Made by a program: the position numbers and the translations under genes. Shown piece after piece: positions 8,791 through 17,980 of a stretch of DNA of 55,967 bases. The notes below the pieces were generated by a model. It was given only the letters and a program-made list of their open reading frames with translations, had not been told where the DNA came from and did not search any database. The stretch's first letter is position 1. Each line of letters begins with the position of its first letter. This stretch comes from Fidelibacterota bacterium (GTDB lineage: Bacteria; Fidelibacterota; UBA2242): positions 1 through 55,967 of the forward strand of contig JADHYC010000007.1 in the NCBI GenBank assembly GCA_016782645.1, written 5' to 3'.

Positions 8791-10590
8791 ATGAGTGATA
8801 TTCGAAAACACATAATACGGGACTTATTTTTATTATTTTTAATTATTTCTTTAGGATTTTCTACAGATAAGAATATTGATGAGCAATCTGTTATAACTGA
8901 TATAAGTAATGACATAGAAAATAACTCGGATGAACTTTTCGAATTACTATTTTCTGAGGCTAAATCTTATTATGTTGAAGCTTTAATTTCTGGACATTTC
9001 AAAGATACTTCAGAAGTGAAGTATTGTTTTGATCGTTCGTTTGAAGCTATTGCGGAAATTGGTGAGTTAGATACACTTAACCCTTTGCAAAAAGATGATT
9101 TTAATAGGTTTTGTGAAAAGATATCTAATGATTTTCAGATAAAATTTTCTTATTTAAATGGTGACTCCGGTGCTATTGGTGCAGCCTTTATAAGAGAAGA
9201 AATTAATCAAACGGTGTTGGATACTGTCCGTGTTGGTTGGGATACATTGGTGGTCTTGGACGATCGTCTAGGACATCTTCCGATTGTTACTTCCCAAAAG
9301 ATTGAACGTATTATTGAATTTTTTGCTGAGAAGGAGCATAAACGTTTTCAAGAATGGTTAGATAATGCAGGGTTATATCGGGAACACATGCTCCCAATTC
9401 TACGAAAACACGGGCTGCCTGATGAATTGTTTTATCTTGCTTTGATTGAGAGTGGTTATAACCCATCAGCATATTCTTATGCACATGCAGCTGGCCCATG
9501 GCAATTTATAGCTGGCACCGGAGCACGTTACGGTTTAAAGCGGAATTGGTGGATGGATGAGAGAAGGGATCCGATCAAGTCTACTTACGCAGCGGCAAAA
9601 TATCTTCGTGAACTTTGTGATGAATTTGATGATTGGTTTTTGGCTCTTGCTGCATATAATTGTGGCGAATTGAGAGTATGGCGTGCAATTCGATGGGAAG
9701 GAACGAGGGATTACTGGAAGCTTAGGTCTCTGCCACGTCAGACCCGTAACTATATTCCAACTCTTATGGCTGGAATTATTATTGCATTAAATCCTCAAAA
9801 GTACGGTTTCGAGAATACCCCAAAAGATACCTGGTTATGGGATGAAGTAGTTTTAAATAGATGTTATGAACTTGAAGATATTGCCAAAGTATCTGGTATC
9901 TCAGCCAAAGCTCTTCGTGATTATAACCCTGAATTAAGGAGATGGACAACCCCTCCAGGAGAAAAAAAATATACGCTTAGAGTTCCAAAAGGAAAATCTA
10001 AAGGGTTGCCTGATAAACTCGCAAAGTTACCCGATATTGATAAAAAACCACAATGGATAACTCATAGGGTTAGACGGGGCCAAACTCTCAGCTATATTGC
10101 AAGAAAGTATGGGACCAGTATCTCATCTTTAGTTGCTGCAAATAGTATAAGAAATAAAAATCAGATAAAAGTGGGGCAGAAACTTCAAATTCCTGCTAAT
10201 AATTACCGTGCTGCGGTTTATTCTACTTCCTCTAAGAAAAATAAAATTATTCATGTGGTTAAAAAAGGTGAAACGCTTAGCGAAATTGCAGAAAAGTACT
10301 ATGTAGGTTTAAGCAAAATTCGCTCCTGGAATAGATTATATGGTAAACGCTTTATCTATCCCGGACAGAGGCTTCAGATATTCACAAGTAGTAAATCCTC
10401 AAGCAGTAAAAAGGTACACTCTGGAAAGGGTAAGATTATTCATGTAGTTAAAAAAGGTGAAACACTTTATGAGATAGCAGACCTTTACAATGTAAGTTTA
10501 AGTAAACTTCGTTCTTGGAATAAGTTGCATGGTAAACGTTTTATCTATCCGGGACAGAAACTTGTCATATATAAATCATCAAGTAGTTGA
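8791..10590 (+). CDS. mltD: MltD-like membrane-bound lytic transglycosylase with three LysM repeats
   Basis: 599 aa. It cleaves peptidoglycan glycan strands in the periplasm. Residues 5-24 form a signal or membrane segment (IIRDLFLLFLIISLGFS). A ~150-residue spacer leads into the SLT domain, with catalytic E220 in LALIESGYNPSAYS, then AGPWQFI and LAAYNCGE. Three LysM modules follow near residues 424-468, 486-532 and 550-596; the last two share GKRFIYPGQ and are near-identical at DNA level, pointing to a recent module duplication. It is followed 2 bp later by sppA. Confidence 0.93.
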   Translation: MSDIRKHIIRDLFLLFLIISLGFSTDKNIDEQSVITDISNDIENNSDELFELLFSEAKSYYVEALISGHFKDTSEVKYCFDRSFEAIAEIGELDTLNPLQKDDFNRFCEKISNDFQIKFSYLNGDSGAIGAAFIREEINQTVLDTVRVGWDTLVVLDDRLGHLPIVTSQKIERIIEFFAEKEHKRFQEWLDNAGLYREHMLPILRKHGLPDELFYLALIESGYNPSAYSYAHAAGPWQFIAGTGARYGLKRNWWMDERRDPIKSTYAAAKYLRELCDEFDDWFLALAAYNCGELRVWRAIRWEGTRDYWKLRSLPRQTRNYIPTLMAGIIIALNPQKYGFENTPKDTWLWDEVVLNRCYELEDIAKVSGISAKALRDYNPELRRWTTPPGEKKYTLRVPKGKSKGLPDKLAKLPDIDKKPQWITHRVRRGQTLSYIARKYGTSISSLVAANSIRNKNQIKVGQKLQIPANNYRAAVYSTSSKKNKIIHVVKKGETLSEIAEKYYVGLSKIRSWNRLYGKRFIYPGQRLQIFTSSKSSSSKKVHSGKGKIIHVVKKGETLYEIADLYNVSLSKLRSWNKLHGKRFIYPGQKLVIYKSSSS

Positions 10591-10592
10591 CA

Positions 10593-11468
10593 ATGAAAAG
10601 GGCAGATAGAATAATAACCGTTATCGTGGTGGCTTTTCTTATTATTGTATTTATTGTACTATACTCTGGTATTAGTGCTGATAAAGCCCAGTATGGAAGT
10701 AGTTTTAGTAAAGGTCAGATAGCAGTCGTTAAGCTACGGGGAGTGATTGTTAGTTCTGATAAGATTGTAAATCAGTTAAAAAAATACAGTAGGCGAAAAG
10801 ATATAAAGGCAATAGTTCTTCGTATTAATTCTCCTGGAGGGGGTGTTGCTGCTTCACAGGAGATTTATGAAGAAGTAAAGCGAGTAAGAAAATCTGGAAA
10901 ACCAATTGTGGCTTCAATTGCATCAGTTGGGGCTTCAGGTGGTTATTATATAGCGCTGGGTGCTAATAAAATCGTGGCTAATCCAGGAAGTATTACCGGA
11001 AGCATAGGAGTAATTGTTGATTTTCCATTGATAGTCGATTTTCTTGAAAAAGTCGGGATTGAATTTAAAACTGTGAAAAGCGGGTATTATAAAGATTTAG
11101 GTTCTCCTTATCGTGAGTTTACAGATAAAGATCGTGCAAAAATTAAGGAAGTAGTGGATAATTTGTTCAATCAGTTTGTTAATGTTGTAGCTGAGGAAAG
11201 GCATTTAGATAAAAATGACTTGTTAAAAGTAGCAGATGGACGTATTTTCACTGGTTCTCAGGCTGTCGAATATGGTCTTATTGATACATTGGGAACTCTT
11301 GAGGATGCAATCTTATTAGCTGGTAAAATGGCTGGGATTGAAGGATATCCTACTGTTATTTTTCCAAAGAGAAAGAAGGTCTCATTAATTGAACTTCTTT
11401 TTGCAGATATTGAGGAAGTTCTTTCAATTTTAATACCTATTCCATCTTTAAATTATCTTTGGAGGTAA
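10593..11468 (+). CDS. sppA: Signal peptide peptidase SppA, S49 family
   Basis: About 291 aa, the short single-domain form. It degrades leftover signal peptides in the membrane. One N-terminal helix (IITVIVVAFLIIVFIVLYSG) anchors it. The nucleophile Ser lies in ASVGASGGYYIA and the general-base Lys in SGYYKDLGSP. ATG at 10593 (MKRADRI) is preferred over a TTG two codons upstream that overlaps the previous stop. It runs straight into the HU gene, 12 bp after its stop. Confidence 0.93.
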   Translation: MKRADRIITVIVVAFLIIVFIVLYSGISADKAQYGSSFSKGQIAVVKLRGVIVSSDKIVNQLKKYSRRKDIKAIVLRINSPGGGVAASQEIYEEVKRVRKSGKPIVASIASVGASGGYYIALGANKIVANPGSITGSIGVIVDFPLIVDFLEKVGIEFKTVKSGYYKDLGSPYREFTDKDRAKIKEVVDNLFNQFVNVVAEERHLDKNDLLKVADGRIFTGSQAVEYGLIDTLGTLEDAILLAGKMAGIEGYPTVIFPKRKKVSLIELLFADIEEVLSILIPIPSLNYLWR

Positions 11469-11480
11469 GGAGGATTAACG

Positions 11481-11780
11481 ATGACAAAATCTGATATTGT
11501 TGATATTGTTTCGCATGCAACTGGTTTAACTAAGGTTGATACGGAAGCTGTTATTGATGGGTTTTTGTCTACAATCACCGATTCTTTACAGAGAAGAGAA
11601 AGAGTTGAGTTTAGAGGTTTTGGAAGTTTTAGCCTGAAAATAAGAAAACCTAAAAAAGCTCGAAACCCTGCTACAGGTGATGAAATCTTTTTACCGGAAA
11701 GAATAGTGCCTGTGTTTAAACCGTCAAAGATTCTAAAAGATAGCATTAGTATTGAATTTAATTACAATAGATCGAATTAA
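11481..11780 (+). CDS. HU/IHF family DNA-binding protein
   Basis: 99 aa, a nucleoid-bending histone-like protein. The C-terminal half has RRERVEFRGFGSFSLKIR, the beta-arm ARNPATGDEI and VPVFKPSKILKD, all standard for the family; the FKPSK ending is typical of both HU and IHF chains. A strong ribosome site (AAGGAGG, 11467-11473) precedes the ATG. I cannot separate HU from IHF on this sequence. Confidence 0.93.
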   Translation: MTKSDIVDIVSHATGLTKVDTEAVIDGFLSTITDSLQRRERVEFRGFGSFSLKIRKPKKARNPATGDEIFLPERIVPVFKPSKILKDSISIEFNYNRSN

Positions 11781-11804
11781 GATCAGCAAAAGGAGTATGT
11801 TAGT

Positions 11805-11900
11805 ATGCCCTGTGGTAAAAAAAGGAAAAAGAGAAAGATCGCAACTCATAAGCGTAAAAAACGACTCAGAAGAGACCGTCATAAGAAAAAAATTAGATAG
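11805..11900 (+). CDS. 31-aa COX24/AURKAIP1-domain ribosomal peptide
   Basis: ATG at 11805 opens MPCGKKRKKRKIATHKRKKR and ends RRDRHKKKIR before TAG. More than half of its residues are Lys or Arg. Near-identical tiny proteins (MPSGKKRKRHKMATHKRKKRLR type) are annotated in Bacteroidota as AURKAIP1/COX24-domain proteins, related to mitochondrial mS38 and actinobacterial bS22. AGGAG at 11790-11794 gives it a ribosome site. A terminator follows 20 bp later, so it closes the operon. A role in the small ribosomal subunit is inferred from the family. Confidence 0.88.
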   Translation: MPCGKKRKKRKIATHKRKKRLRRDRHKKKIR

Positions 11901-11918
11901 TTAAACACTAAATATTGG

Positions 11919-11957
11919 GAGTAGTGATGATGAAGTCATTGTCACTGCTCTTTTTTT
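11919..11957 (+). terminator. Intrinsic terminator after the COX24 gene
   Basis: GAGTAGTGAT pairs, with some G-U, to GTCACTGCTC (11941-11950), followed by seven T (11951-11957). The xseA ATG begins at the very next base, so xseA either uses readthrough or has a promoter overlapping the terminator. Confidence 0.85.
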
Positions 11958-13169
11958 ATGGAAGAACGAATATACACAGTTTCTGAGATTTCACAGGAGG
12001 TAAAACGGGTAATAGAACAGTTTATCTCTCCTGTTTGGATTGAAGGTGAAGTCTCTAATTACTCAGTAAGTCGAGTTGGTCATGTATATTTTTCACTAAA
12101 AGATCAATTCTCACTGATCAATTGCGTAATATGGAAGAATATCTCTTTTTCAATACCTTATCAAATTACGACTGGAATGCGTCTGTTAGTTCACGGAAAT
12201 ATCACGACCTATTCAGCGCAGTCTCAATACCAGATTAATGTTATTGAAGTTAGAGCTGCAGGACTGGGTAGTCTTTATATGGCTTTTGAAGCTCTAAAGA
12301 AAAAGCTTAGCAGTGAAGGTCTTTTTGATGATTCAAGAAAAGTTTCAATACCTAAATATCCGAGAAGTATTGGTGTAATTACCAGTCCTACAGGAGCCGC
12401 TGTTCGGGATATTTTACAGATAAGTGAACGCCGCAACCCTTCTGTTAAGATTGTTATTTTTCCTGCTCAGGTTCAGGGGAAAAGTGCTGCTGACACGATT
12501 GTAAAAGGTATTGAAGTGTTTAATAAATTGGTTAATGTGGATTTTATTATCATAGGTAGAGGCGGAGGATCTATTGAAGACCTCTGGGCTTTCAATGAAG
12601 AAAAGGTTGTTCGGGCTGTTGCCGCCTCAAAGTTGCCAATTGTTAGCGCAGTTGGTCATGAAGTTGACTTTGCACTCTCTGATTTTGCTTCGGATTTAAG
12701 AGCGCCAACACCATCGGCTGCTGCTGAGATGACAATTCCTGGAATTGAGGAAATAAAAAACGGTATTAATAGAATAAACCAAAGTCTCCAGCAAGTAATT
12801 CTCTTAAAAATGGAAAAATTTCGAAATCAGGTAGATGATAGTAAAAGAAGGTTGTTTCTAAATCGCCCTCTGGAGATAATCAAACAGAGATTTCAGAGGA
12901 TTGATGAATTTGAAGGACGATTAACCACCTCTATAAAACAAGCGTTGCAGTCTAAGAAATTACGCCTCGAAACAATAGTGAATACTTTTAAGGCTTTGGA
13001 TCCAAAGGCGATCTTAAGTAGAGGGTTTGCGATAGTTTATCGCTTGCCGGAAGAATCTGTCGTAAGATCAGTCAAAGATATAGAAAGAGGTACACCAATT
13101 TCTGTTGAGGTTTCGGATGGTGGTTTCAAGGCAAAAATATCGTCTATTCGAAATGCAAAAAGCGAATGA
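11958..13169 (+). CDS. xseA: Exodeoxyribonuclease VII large subunit
   Basis: 403 aa. With XseB it degrades single-stranded DNA from both ends in repair. The N-terminal OB-fold (~residues 1-100, WIEGEVSNYSVSRVGHVYFS) binds DNA. The catalytic region has GVITSPTGAAVRDI, IIGRGGGSIEDLWAFNE and VSAVGHEVDFALSDF, then a long coiled-coil (270-350) that binds XseB copies. The MEERIYTVSEIS start is canonical. It sits directly after a terminator and 24 bp before xseB. Confidence 0.97.
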   Translation: MEERIYTVSEISQEVKRVIEQFISPVWIEGEVSNYSVSRVGHVYFSLKDQFSLINCVIWKNISFSIPYQITTGMRLLVHGNITTYSAQSQYQINVIEVRAAGLGSLYMAFEALKKKLSSEGLFDDSRKVSIPKYPRSIGVITSPTGAAVRDILQISERRNPSVKIVIFPAQVQGKSAADTIVKGIEVFNKLVNVDFIIIGRGGGSIEDLWAFNEEKVVRAVAASKLPIVSAVGHEVDFALSDFASDLRAPTPSAAAEMTIPGIEEIKNGINRINQSLQQVILLKMEKFRNQVDDSKRRLFLNRPLEIIKQRFQRIDEFEGRLTTSIKQALQSKKLRLETIVNTFKALDPKAILSRGFAIVYRLPEESVVRSVKDIERGTPISVEVSDGGFKAKISSIRNAKSE

Positions 13170-13193
13170 ATTTTTAAATATTATGAGGCAATT

Positions 13194-13418
13194 ATGGCTA
13201 AAAAATCATTATCATTAGAGGAATCTTTGCAACGTTTGGAAGAAATTTTACGAATACTTGAATCAGGAGATATGAATTTAGAAGAATCCATTAAATTTTT
13301 TGAGGAGGGGATGAAATTAACAGAAGAGTGTCAATCTCATCTTCAGAAGCTTGAAAAGCGGGTAAAGGTCCTTGTAGAAGAGGGTAATGAAAAATATATT
13401 GAAAAGGAAATGCAATAA
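13194..13418 (+). CDS. xseB: Exodeoxyribonuclease VII small subunit
   Basis: 74 aa, the usual size. SLEESLQRLEEILRILESGD and LEESIKFFEEGMKL are the two-helix signature that packs on the XseA coiled coil. It sits between xseA and nadK with 11-24 bp gaps, the standard xseAB arrangement. Confidence 0.95.
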   Translation: MAKKSLSLEESLQRLEEILRILESGDMNLEESIKFFEEGMKLTEECQSHLQKLEKRVKVLVEEGNEKYIEKEMQ

Positions 13419-13429
13419 TAGGTATTGAT

Positions 13430-14305
13430 ATGAAAATTGGATTGTATTTACGTCAAAGTTTTAAATCATTGTCGGAAGTGTTATCCACTTTAATTGACTT
13501 TCTCCTGTCGAAAGATCAAGAGGTAGTAATTCCGGATTATGTACAAAGAGATATTTTAAATAAGGATTTTCCAATATCTTTTTATCCGCTTGATAAAATG
13601 ACAGAAAAATTAGATGCGATGTTTAGTGTTGGTGGTGATGGGACGTTTCTTGATGCTGCCAGATTAATGGCAAGAACGGGCAAGCCTGTATTAGGTATTC
13701 ACCTTGGTGGATTGGGATTTTTGGCTGATGTTTCCATGGATAATTATAAGGAGAAACTGACAGCCTTTTTTAAGGGTGATTACGAAATTGAAGAAAGAGA
13801 TGTTCTCTCTGCTGAAGCGAAATATAAAGAACAATCTTCTTTCTACTTTGCTTTTAATGATTTTGTTATTGATAAAGGGCGTTCTGTTATAACAATGATC
13901 AAAATCAAAACTTTCGTGGATGACGATTATTTTAATACTTATAGAGCCGATGGATTAATAGTATCTACTCCCACCGGCTCTACAGCCTATTCATTATCAG
14001 CTGGAGGACCAATTGTTTGTCCCAATCTTAATGTGATAACTATTAGCCCGATTTGTCCTCATAGTCTTTCAGCACGTCCTGTTGTTATATCTGCAGATCA
14101 AAAGATACGTATTGATTGCCGCCATTTTAACAATGATGTTTCGCTGGTTGTTGATGGTCGAGAGCGTGTGTCGTTGCAAAATGTCTCTCAAGTGGAAATA
14201 CAAAAAGCTGACTTTACACTACGGATTGTCAGATTTAAAGGTGATTCATTCTTTCAGACTTTGCGCACAAAAATGAATTGGGGTAGGGATATTCGCGGGA
14301 ATTAA
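13430..14305 (+). CDS. nadK: NAD kinase
   Basis: 291 aa. It phosphorylates NAD to NADP with ATP or polyphosphate. GGDGTFLDAARL is the phosphate-donor motif; FNDFVIDKG, YRADGLIVSTPTGSTAYSLS and SARPVVI are the other conserved blocks. It ends the xseAB-nadK run; no clear terminator follows before the repeat zone. Confidence 0.96.
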   Translation: MKIGLYLRQSFKSLSEVLSTLIDFLLSKDQEVVIPDYVQRDILNKDFPISFYPLDKMTEKLDAMFSVGGDGTFLDAARLMARTGKPVLGIHLGGLGFLADVSMDNYKEKLTAFFKGDYEIEERDVLSAEAKYKEQSSFYFAFNDFVIDKGRSVITMIKIKTFVDDDYFNTYRADGLIVSTPTGSTAYSLSAGGPIVCPNLNVITISPICPHSLSARPVVISADQKIRIDCRHFNNDVSLVVDGRERVSLQNVSQVEIQKADFTLRIVRFKGDSFFQTLRTKMNWGRDIRGN

Positions 14306-14308
14306 TTT

Positions 14309-14400
14309 TTTTTGCCACGAAGAACACGAAGAAACACTAAGAAAATATTAACAAACCTATTTCCGGCTGAGCGTAGCGAAGACTAAACGGGTTTTGGTAG
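14309..14400. repeat. Dispersed intergenic repeat (CCACGAAGAACACGAAG type)
   Basis: GCCACGAAGAACACGAAG with AAACACTAAG directly follows a T-run behind nadK. It resembles the CACGAATTAACACGAA element upstream of plsC. The adjoining GGCTGAGCGTAGCGAAGAC tract is low in coding character. I read this as junk repeat sequence marking an accessory insertion point. Confidence 0.5.
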
Positions 14401-14992
14401 TAGTCAGTAGTGGTAGTCGTAAAAATAAAACCCATTCGGCTCCGTCACTAGCCCGTCAGTTACCGGATTTACAGTTCTGTCGGTGCCGGAAGGTGTCAGA
14501 CGGCTTACTTCCATTGTATTATCTTGATAAAATTGAAATGGGTTTGAGTGAGCCGCTATATTTCGCACAGGGAATCCATGCTTCAGCGACAATAGATGGG
14601 ACTGTATTCTACGATGGAGCAACACAGGATAGAAAAAGCCATCCTGCTTTCAGAAAACAAATAAATTGAAAATAATCAGAATAAAAATTTATTTGAGAAG
14701 AAATTTTTTATGAAAGTGATGGTACCCAAGGCATTATATTTCCTGATGAAAGCTACCTGGTATTTGATTCTGATGAAAGGCTGAGAGAAAACGAGTGCCT
14801 GCTTCATGTCAGTTTCAATAAATCCGATGGTTCGTGGACAAGATCGGTTTCTATAGGTAAACATATTAAACAAAAAACAGCAATTGCATGGATAGGCTAT
14901 GATGGGAAATACTTTTTTTTAAAGTTAAGGGAAATATTTACTGGGTCAATGTCAAAATTTTTGAAGAATTGAAACCAAAAGAATTAAAATAA
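14394..14992 (+). pseudogene. Remnant of a PD40/WD40-like beta-propeller protein
   Basis: Pieces of one protein lie in shifted frames. 14541-14669 gives YFAQGIHASATIDGTVFYD. 14707-14930 gives GTQGIIFPDESYLVFDSDE, LLHVSFNKSDGSWTRSVSIG and IGYDGKYFF. After a frame change near 14930 it ends NIYWVNVKIFEELKPKELK at TAA 14990-14992. This order (SPDExY, DGxWTxPxxxG, DGKYFF, DIYWVxAKIIEELKP) matches the C-terminal half of secreted WD40-like PD40 repeat proteins of Bacteroidota relatives. Stop codons near 14670 and the frameshift near 14930 break it. It is very unlikely to be functional. Confidence 0.75.
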
Positions 14993-15003
14993 AATGAACA
15001 ACT

Positions 15004-15099
15004 ATGAAAACAATCATTTCTATTTTTATCATTTTATTAAGTTTTACTATTTGTTATACTTCAAAGTATATAAAAAAGTTAAAATATAATAAGAACTAA
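15004..15099 (+). pseudogene. Signal-peptide stub, truncated secreted protein
   Basis: ATG at 15004 opens MKTIISIFIILLSFTICYTS, a textbook signal peptide, then KYIKKLKYNKN and stop after 31 codons. It begins 12 bp after the PD40 remnant. It is either the 5' end of a gene whose body was lost or a chance hydrophobic peptide. No function can be given. Confidence 0.4.
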
Positions 15100-15173
15100 G
15101 ATTTAGATAATTAAATGATTTCTTTTTTTATAGAGCCATTTCTTATTTTGCATAATTATTTTTTCCAACCATG

Positions 15174-15222
15174 CCTGATGCCCACCTGCTGTCGGGCAGG
15201 ACAGACTGGTCAGACAGTCAAA
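15174..15222. repeat. Small palindromes (CCTGC/GCAGG and GACTG/CAGTC)
   Basis: CCTGCTGTCGGGCAGG forms a 5-bp-stem hairpin and GACTGGTCAGACAGTC forms a second one just after it. The CCTGCC/GGCAGG wording recurs near 19991-20114 and 55743-55760, so this belongs to a GC-rich palindromic repeat family in an AT-rich genome. Confidence 0.5.
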
Positions 15223-15379
15223 TAATCCAGTGAACCTTGATCTTGAAAACGGGATACCGAAATGTGGGATACGGAAGGTTTCGACGGAAAATATTTGACA
15301 ATATTTACAACGTAGTATCCTACATGGTAAATGAAATTGAACTTTTACAAGTATGTATTTATCGAGGAGGGACTCTTTG

Positions 15380-15454
15380 TGGGCGCTGGCAGATTCGAAC
15401 TGCCGACCCCTGCCTTGTAAGGGCAGTGCTCTAAACCAGCTGAGCTAAGCGCCC
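15380..15454 (-). tRNA. tRNA-Val (anticodon TAC)
   Basis: Read on the minus strand, GGGCGCT pairs with AGCGCCC as acceptor stem. GCTC/GAGC is the D stem, CTGCC/GGCAG the anticodon stem with loop CTTACAA (anticodon TAC), and GGCAG-TTCGAAT-CTGCC the T arm. The discriminator is A and a 3' CCA is not encoded, so tRNA nucleotidyltransferase must add it. Confidence 0.95.
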
Positions 15455-15519
15455 TATTAAAAAGCGTTGGAATTTACTTAACCGCTTTCTTCTTATCAAG
15501 AACCTTTAGAAAATTTTAG

Positions 15520-17892
15520 TTACTTCTTTACAGCCAGATCAAGAACCTCAGACATCTCTTTGACAAAGTCAAATCTCATCTCTTTTTTAGTCTGTTTTGG
15601 AATTTCGACAAGGTCCTTTCGATTGTGATCTGGAAGTATAACTCGCTTCAACCCGGCTCTATGTGCAGCAAGGACTTTTTCTTTTACACCACCAATTGGG
15701 AGAACTGCACCTCTAAGAGTTATCTCTCCGGTCATTGCGAGGTTGTCTTTAACTTTCTTTTTCTTTAGTAGAGAGTAAATTGCTATTAGAATAGTCACAC
15801 CCGCTGATGGGCCGTCTTTTGGAATAGCTCCAGCAGGAACATGAATATGGATGTCAATATTTGAGAATATCTCTTCATCAATTCCCATGTCTCTCGCATT
15901 TGAGCGTATATAGCTCAATGCAGCCTCAGCCGATTCTTTCATAATGTCGCCCAATTGACCTGTCAGTTTCAGTTTACCGGTTCCTTTCATGCTTGTTGCC
16001 TCGATGAAAAGTATATCACCTCCAACGGATGTCCATGCTAACCCAATTGCTACTCCTGGTCTTGAAACTCTTTCTGCAAGATCAACAAAATATTTCTGCA
16101 GTCCAAGGTATTGCTGAACAGCTTTTGCATCAATAATAAAACTTTTATTTTTCTTTTTTTCAGCAATTTCTCGAGCTACTTTCCGGCAGATGTTTGCTAT
16201 TTCCCTTTCGAGGTTTCGCACACCTGCTTCACGAGTGTAGTTGTTAATTACACAACGAATTGCTTCATCCTTGAATTTAAGATCTGTCTTTGAAAGCCCA
16301 TGTTCTTTTATTTGTTTTTTGATCAGAAACTTCTTTGCAATATTTAATTTTTCTTCTTCAATATATCCGGAAAATTCCAGCGTCTCCATTCTATCTTTTA
16401 AAGCAGGAAGAATCGTATCCACCATATTAGCTGTAGATATAAACATCACTTTTGAAAGGTCATAGTTAACTTCAAGGTAATGATCACTAAAAGTAGAATT
16501 TTGTTCCGGGTCGAGAACCTCAAGAAGAGCTGAGGAGGGATCACCCCTAAAATCTGCTCCAACCTTGTCTATCTCATCAAGCATGAAAATAGGGTTACTC
16601 GAACCTGATTTTCTGATGCTTTGAAGGATTCTTCCGGGAAGTGCGCCGATATAAGTTCTTCTATGCCCTCGAATCTCTGCTTCATCCCGAACCCCACCTA
16701 ATGAAATTCGGATAAACTTTCTTCCCATTGCACGTGCAATGGATTTGCCCATAGATGTTTTGCCAACTCCTGGGGGACCGACAAAACAGAGAATCGGACC
16801 TTTGACAGTTTCATCTTTATCTACCTGCTCTTTTAATTTTCTAACAGCAAGATATTCGATAACTCTGGTTTTTACTTTCTCCAATCCATAATGATCTTCA
16901 TCAAGAATTTCTTGAGATTTTTTTACATCTACACCATCCTCTGTGTAAATTCCCCAGGGAAGATCTACTAACCAATCCAGGTATGTACGTGAAACAGTAT
17001 ATTCTGGTGAAGCGGGAGGTATTTTTTGTAATCTGTCCAATTCTTTCTCTGCAATTTTTCTTGCTTCCTCCGTCATTTTGCTCTTAGCTATCTTCTCTTT
17101 TATCTCCTTAAGTTCCATTGTCCCTTCGTCCTCGCCGAGTTCCTTTTTAATAGCCTTGAGCTGCTCGCGAAGAAAATATTCTCTTTGGGTCTTTGAAATC
17201 TCATCTTGGACTTCAGATTGGATCATTTCACCGAGTTCTATTCTCTGGATTTCCCGATTAATGACAACCGTTGCTTTTTCCAATCGCTTCTTGACATCGA
17301 GTTCTTCTAATATTTTTTGCTTCTCGGCAACCGGTACATTTACTAGATGCATAACTCTGTCAACTAAACGACCCGGATGCTGAATATTTGAGAGGATAGA
17401 TGTGTGTTCTTCAGAAAGATATGGAGCTACCTTTATCAATTTCACATAAAGCTGACGAATATTAGTTAACATTGCGTCAATTTCTATAGTTGGTTTATAA
17501 TGCTCTTGAGTTTTGAGAATTGCTCCTTTAAAATAAGGCTCTTGCTGGATGAAGGATTGAATTTTTGCTCTTTCCACTCCCTGAACAATAGCGCTCTTGC
17601 TGCCATCAGGCATATTAAAAATCTTAAGTACCTGAGCAATCGTACCCCACTCAAAAAGGTCTTCTTTATCAGGGTTTTCAATAGACCCTTCCTTCTGTGC
17701 AACTACAACTATCCTCTTTTTATTTTCCGGTAGGTCCTCAATGAGTCTTAAGGATCGTTCTCGCCCTATGTAAATGGGTATTACCTGTTGAGGGAAAAGC
17801 ACAGTATTCCTGAGTGCCATGATTGGTAATATTTCAGGAACAGTGGACACTATCTCTATATTTTCTTTATCATTTTTTTTATCATCTGGCAT
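15520..17892 (-). CDS. lon: ATP-dependent Lon protease
   Basis: 790 aa, full length. It degrades misfolded and regulatory proteins in the cytoplasm. Domains in order: N-terminal LAN substrate domain (~25-225, PIMALRNTVLFPQQVIPIYI), coiled coil, AAA+ module with Walker A GPPGVGKTS and Walker B FMLDEIDK, and a C-terminal S16 protease with the Ser-Lys dyad S696 (KDGPSAG) and K739 (GGVKEKVLAA). It lies alone on the minus strand between tRNA-Val and the toroid gene. Confidence 0.97.
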   Translation of the reverse strand: MPDDKKNDKENIEIVSTVPEILPIMALRNTVLFPQQVIPIYIGRERSLRLIEDLPENKKRIVVVAQKEGSIENPDKEDLFEWGTIAQVLKIFNMPDGSKSAIVQGVERAKIQSFIQQEPYFKGAILKTQEHYKPTIEIDAMLTNIRQLYVKLIKVAPYLSEEHTSILSNIQHPGRLVDRVMHLVNVPVAEKQKILEELDVKKRLEKATVVINREIQRIELGEMIQSEVQDEISKTQREYFLREQLKAIKKELGEDEGTMELKEIKEKIAKSKMTEEARKIAEKELDRLQKIPPASPEYTVSRTYLDWLVDLPWGIYTEDGVDVKKSQEILDEDHYGLEKVKTRVIEYLAVRKLKEQVDKDETVKGPILCFVGPPGVGKTSMGKSIARAMGRKFIRISLGGVRDEAEIRGHRRTYIGALPGRILQSIRKSGSSNPIFMLDEIDKVGADFRGDPSSALLEVLDPEQNSTFSDHYLEVNYDLSKVMFISTANMVDTILPALKDRMETLEFSGYIEEEKLNIAKKFLIKKQIKEHGLSKTDLKFKDEAIRCVINNYTREAGVRNLEREIANICRKVAREIAEKKKNKSFIIDAKAVQQYLGLQKYFVDLAERVSRPGVAIGLAWTSVGGDILFIEATSMKGTGKLKLTGQLGDIMKESAEAALSYIRSNARDMGIDEEIFSNIDIHIHVPAGAIPKDGPSAGVTILIAIYSLLKKKKVKDNLAMTGEITLRGAVLPIGGVKEKVLAAHRAGLKRVILPDHNRKDLVEIPKQTKKEMRFDFVKEMSEVLDLAVKK

Positions 17893-17980
17893 TCTGAACT
17901 CCGTTAACTCTAATTATTTCAATCTAATAAGTTAACCAGAATATCTAATTGATAGATAACAAAAAAGTTTCATATTTGTA

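Noticed and set aside
14404-14625. Minus-strand frame across the PD40 remnant
   Set aside because: The plus strand holds recognisable propeller motifs; the minus frame has none.
15237-15434. Open frame of 65 codons overlapping the tRNA-Val
   Set aside because: It runs antisense through the tRNA and through repeat-derived sequence, with no ribosome site or recognisable domain.
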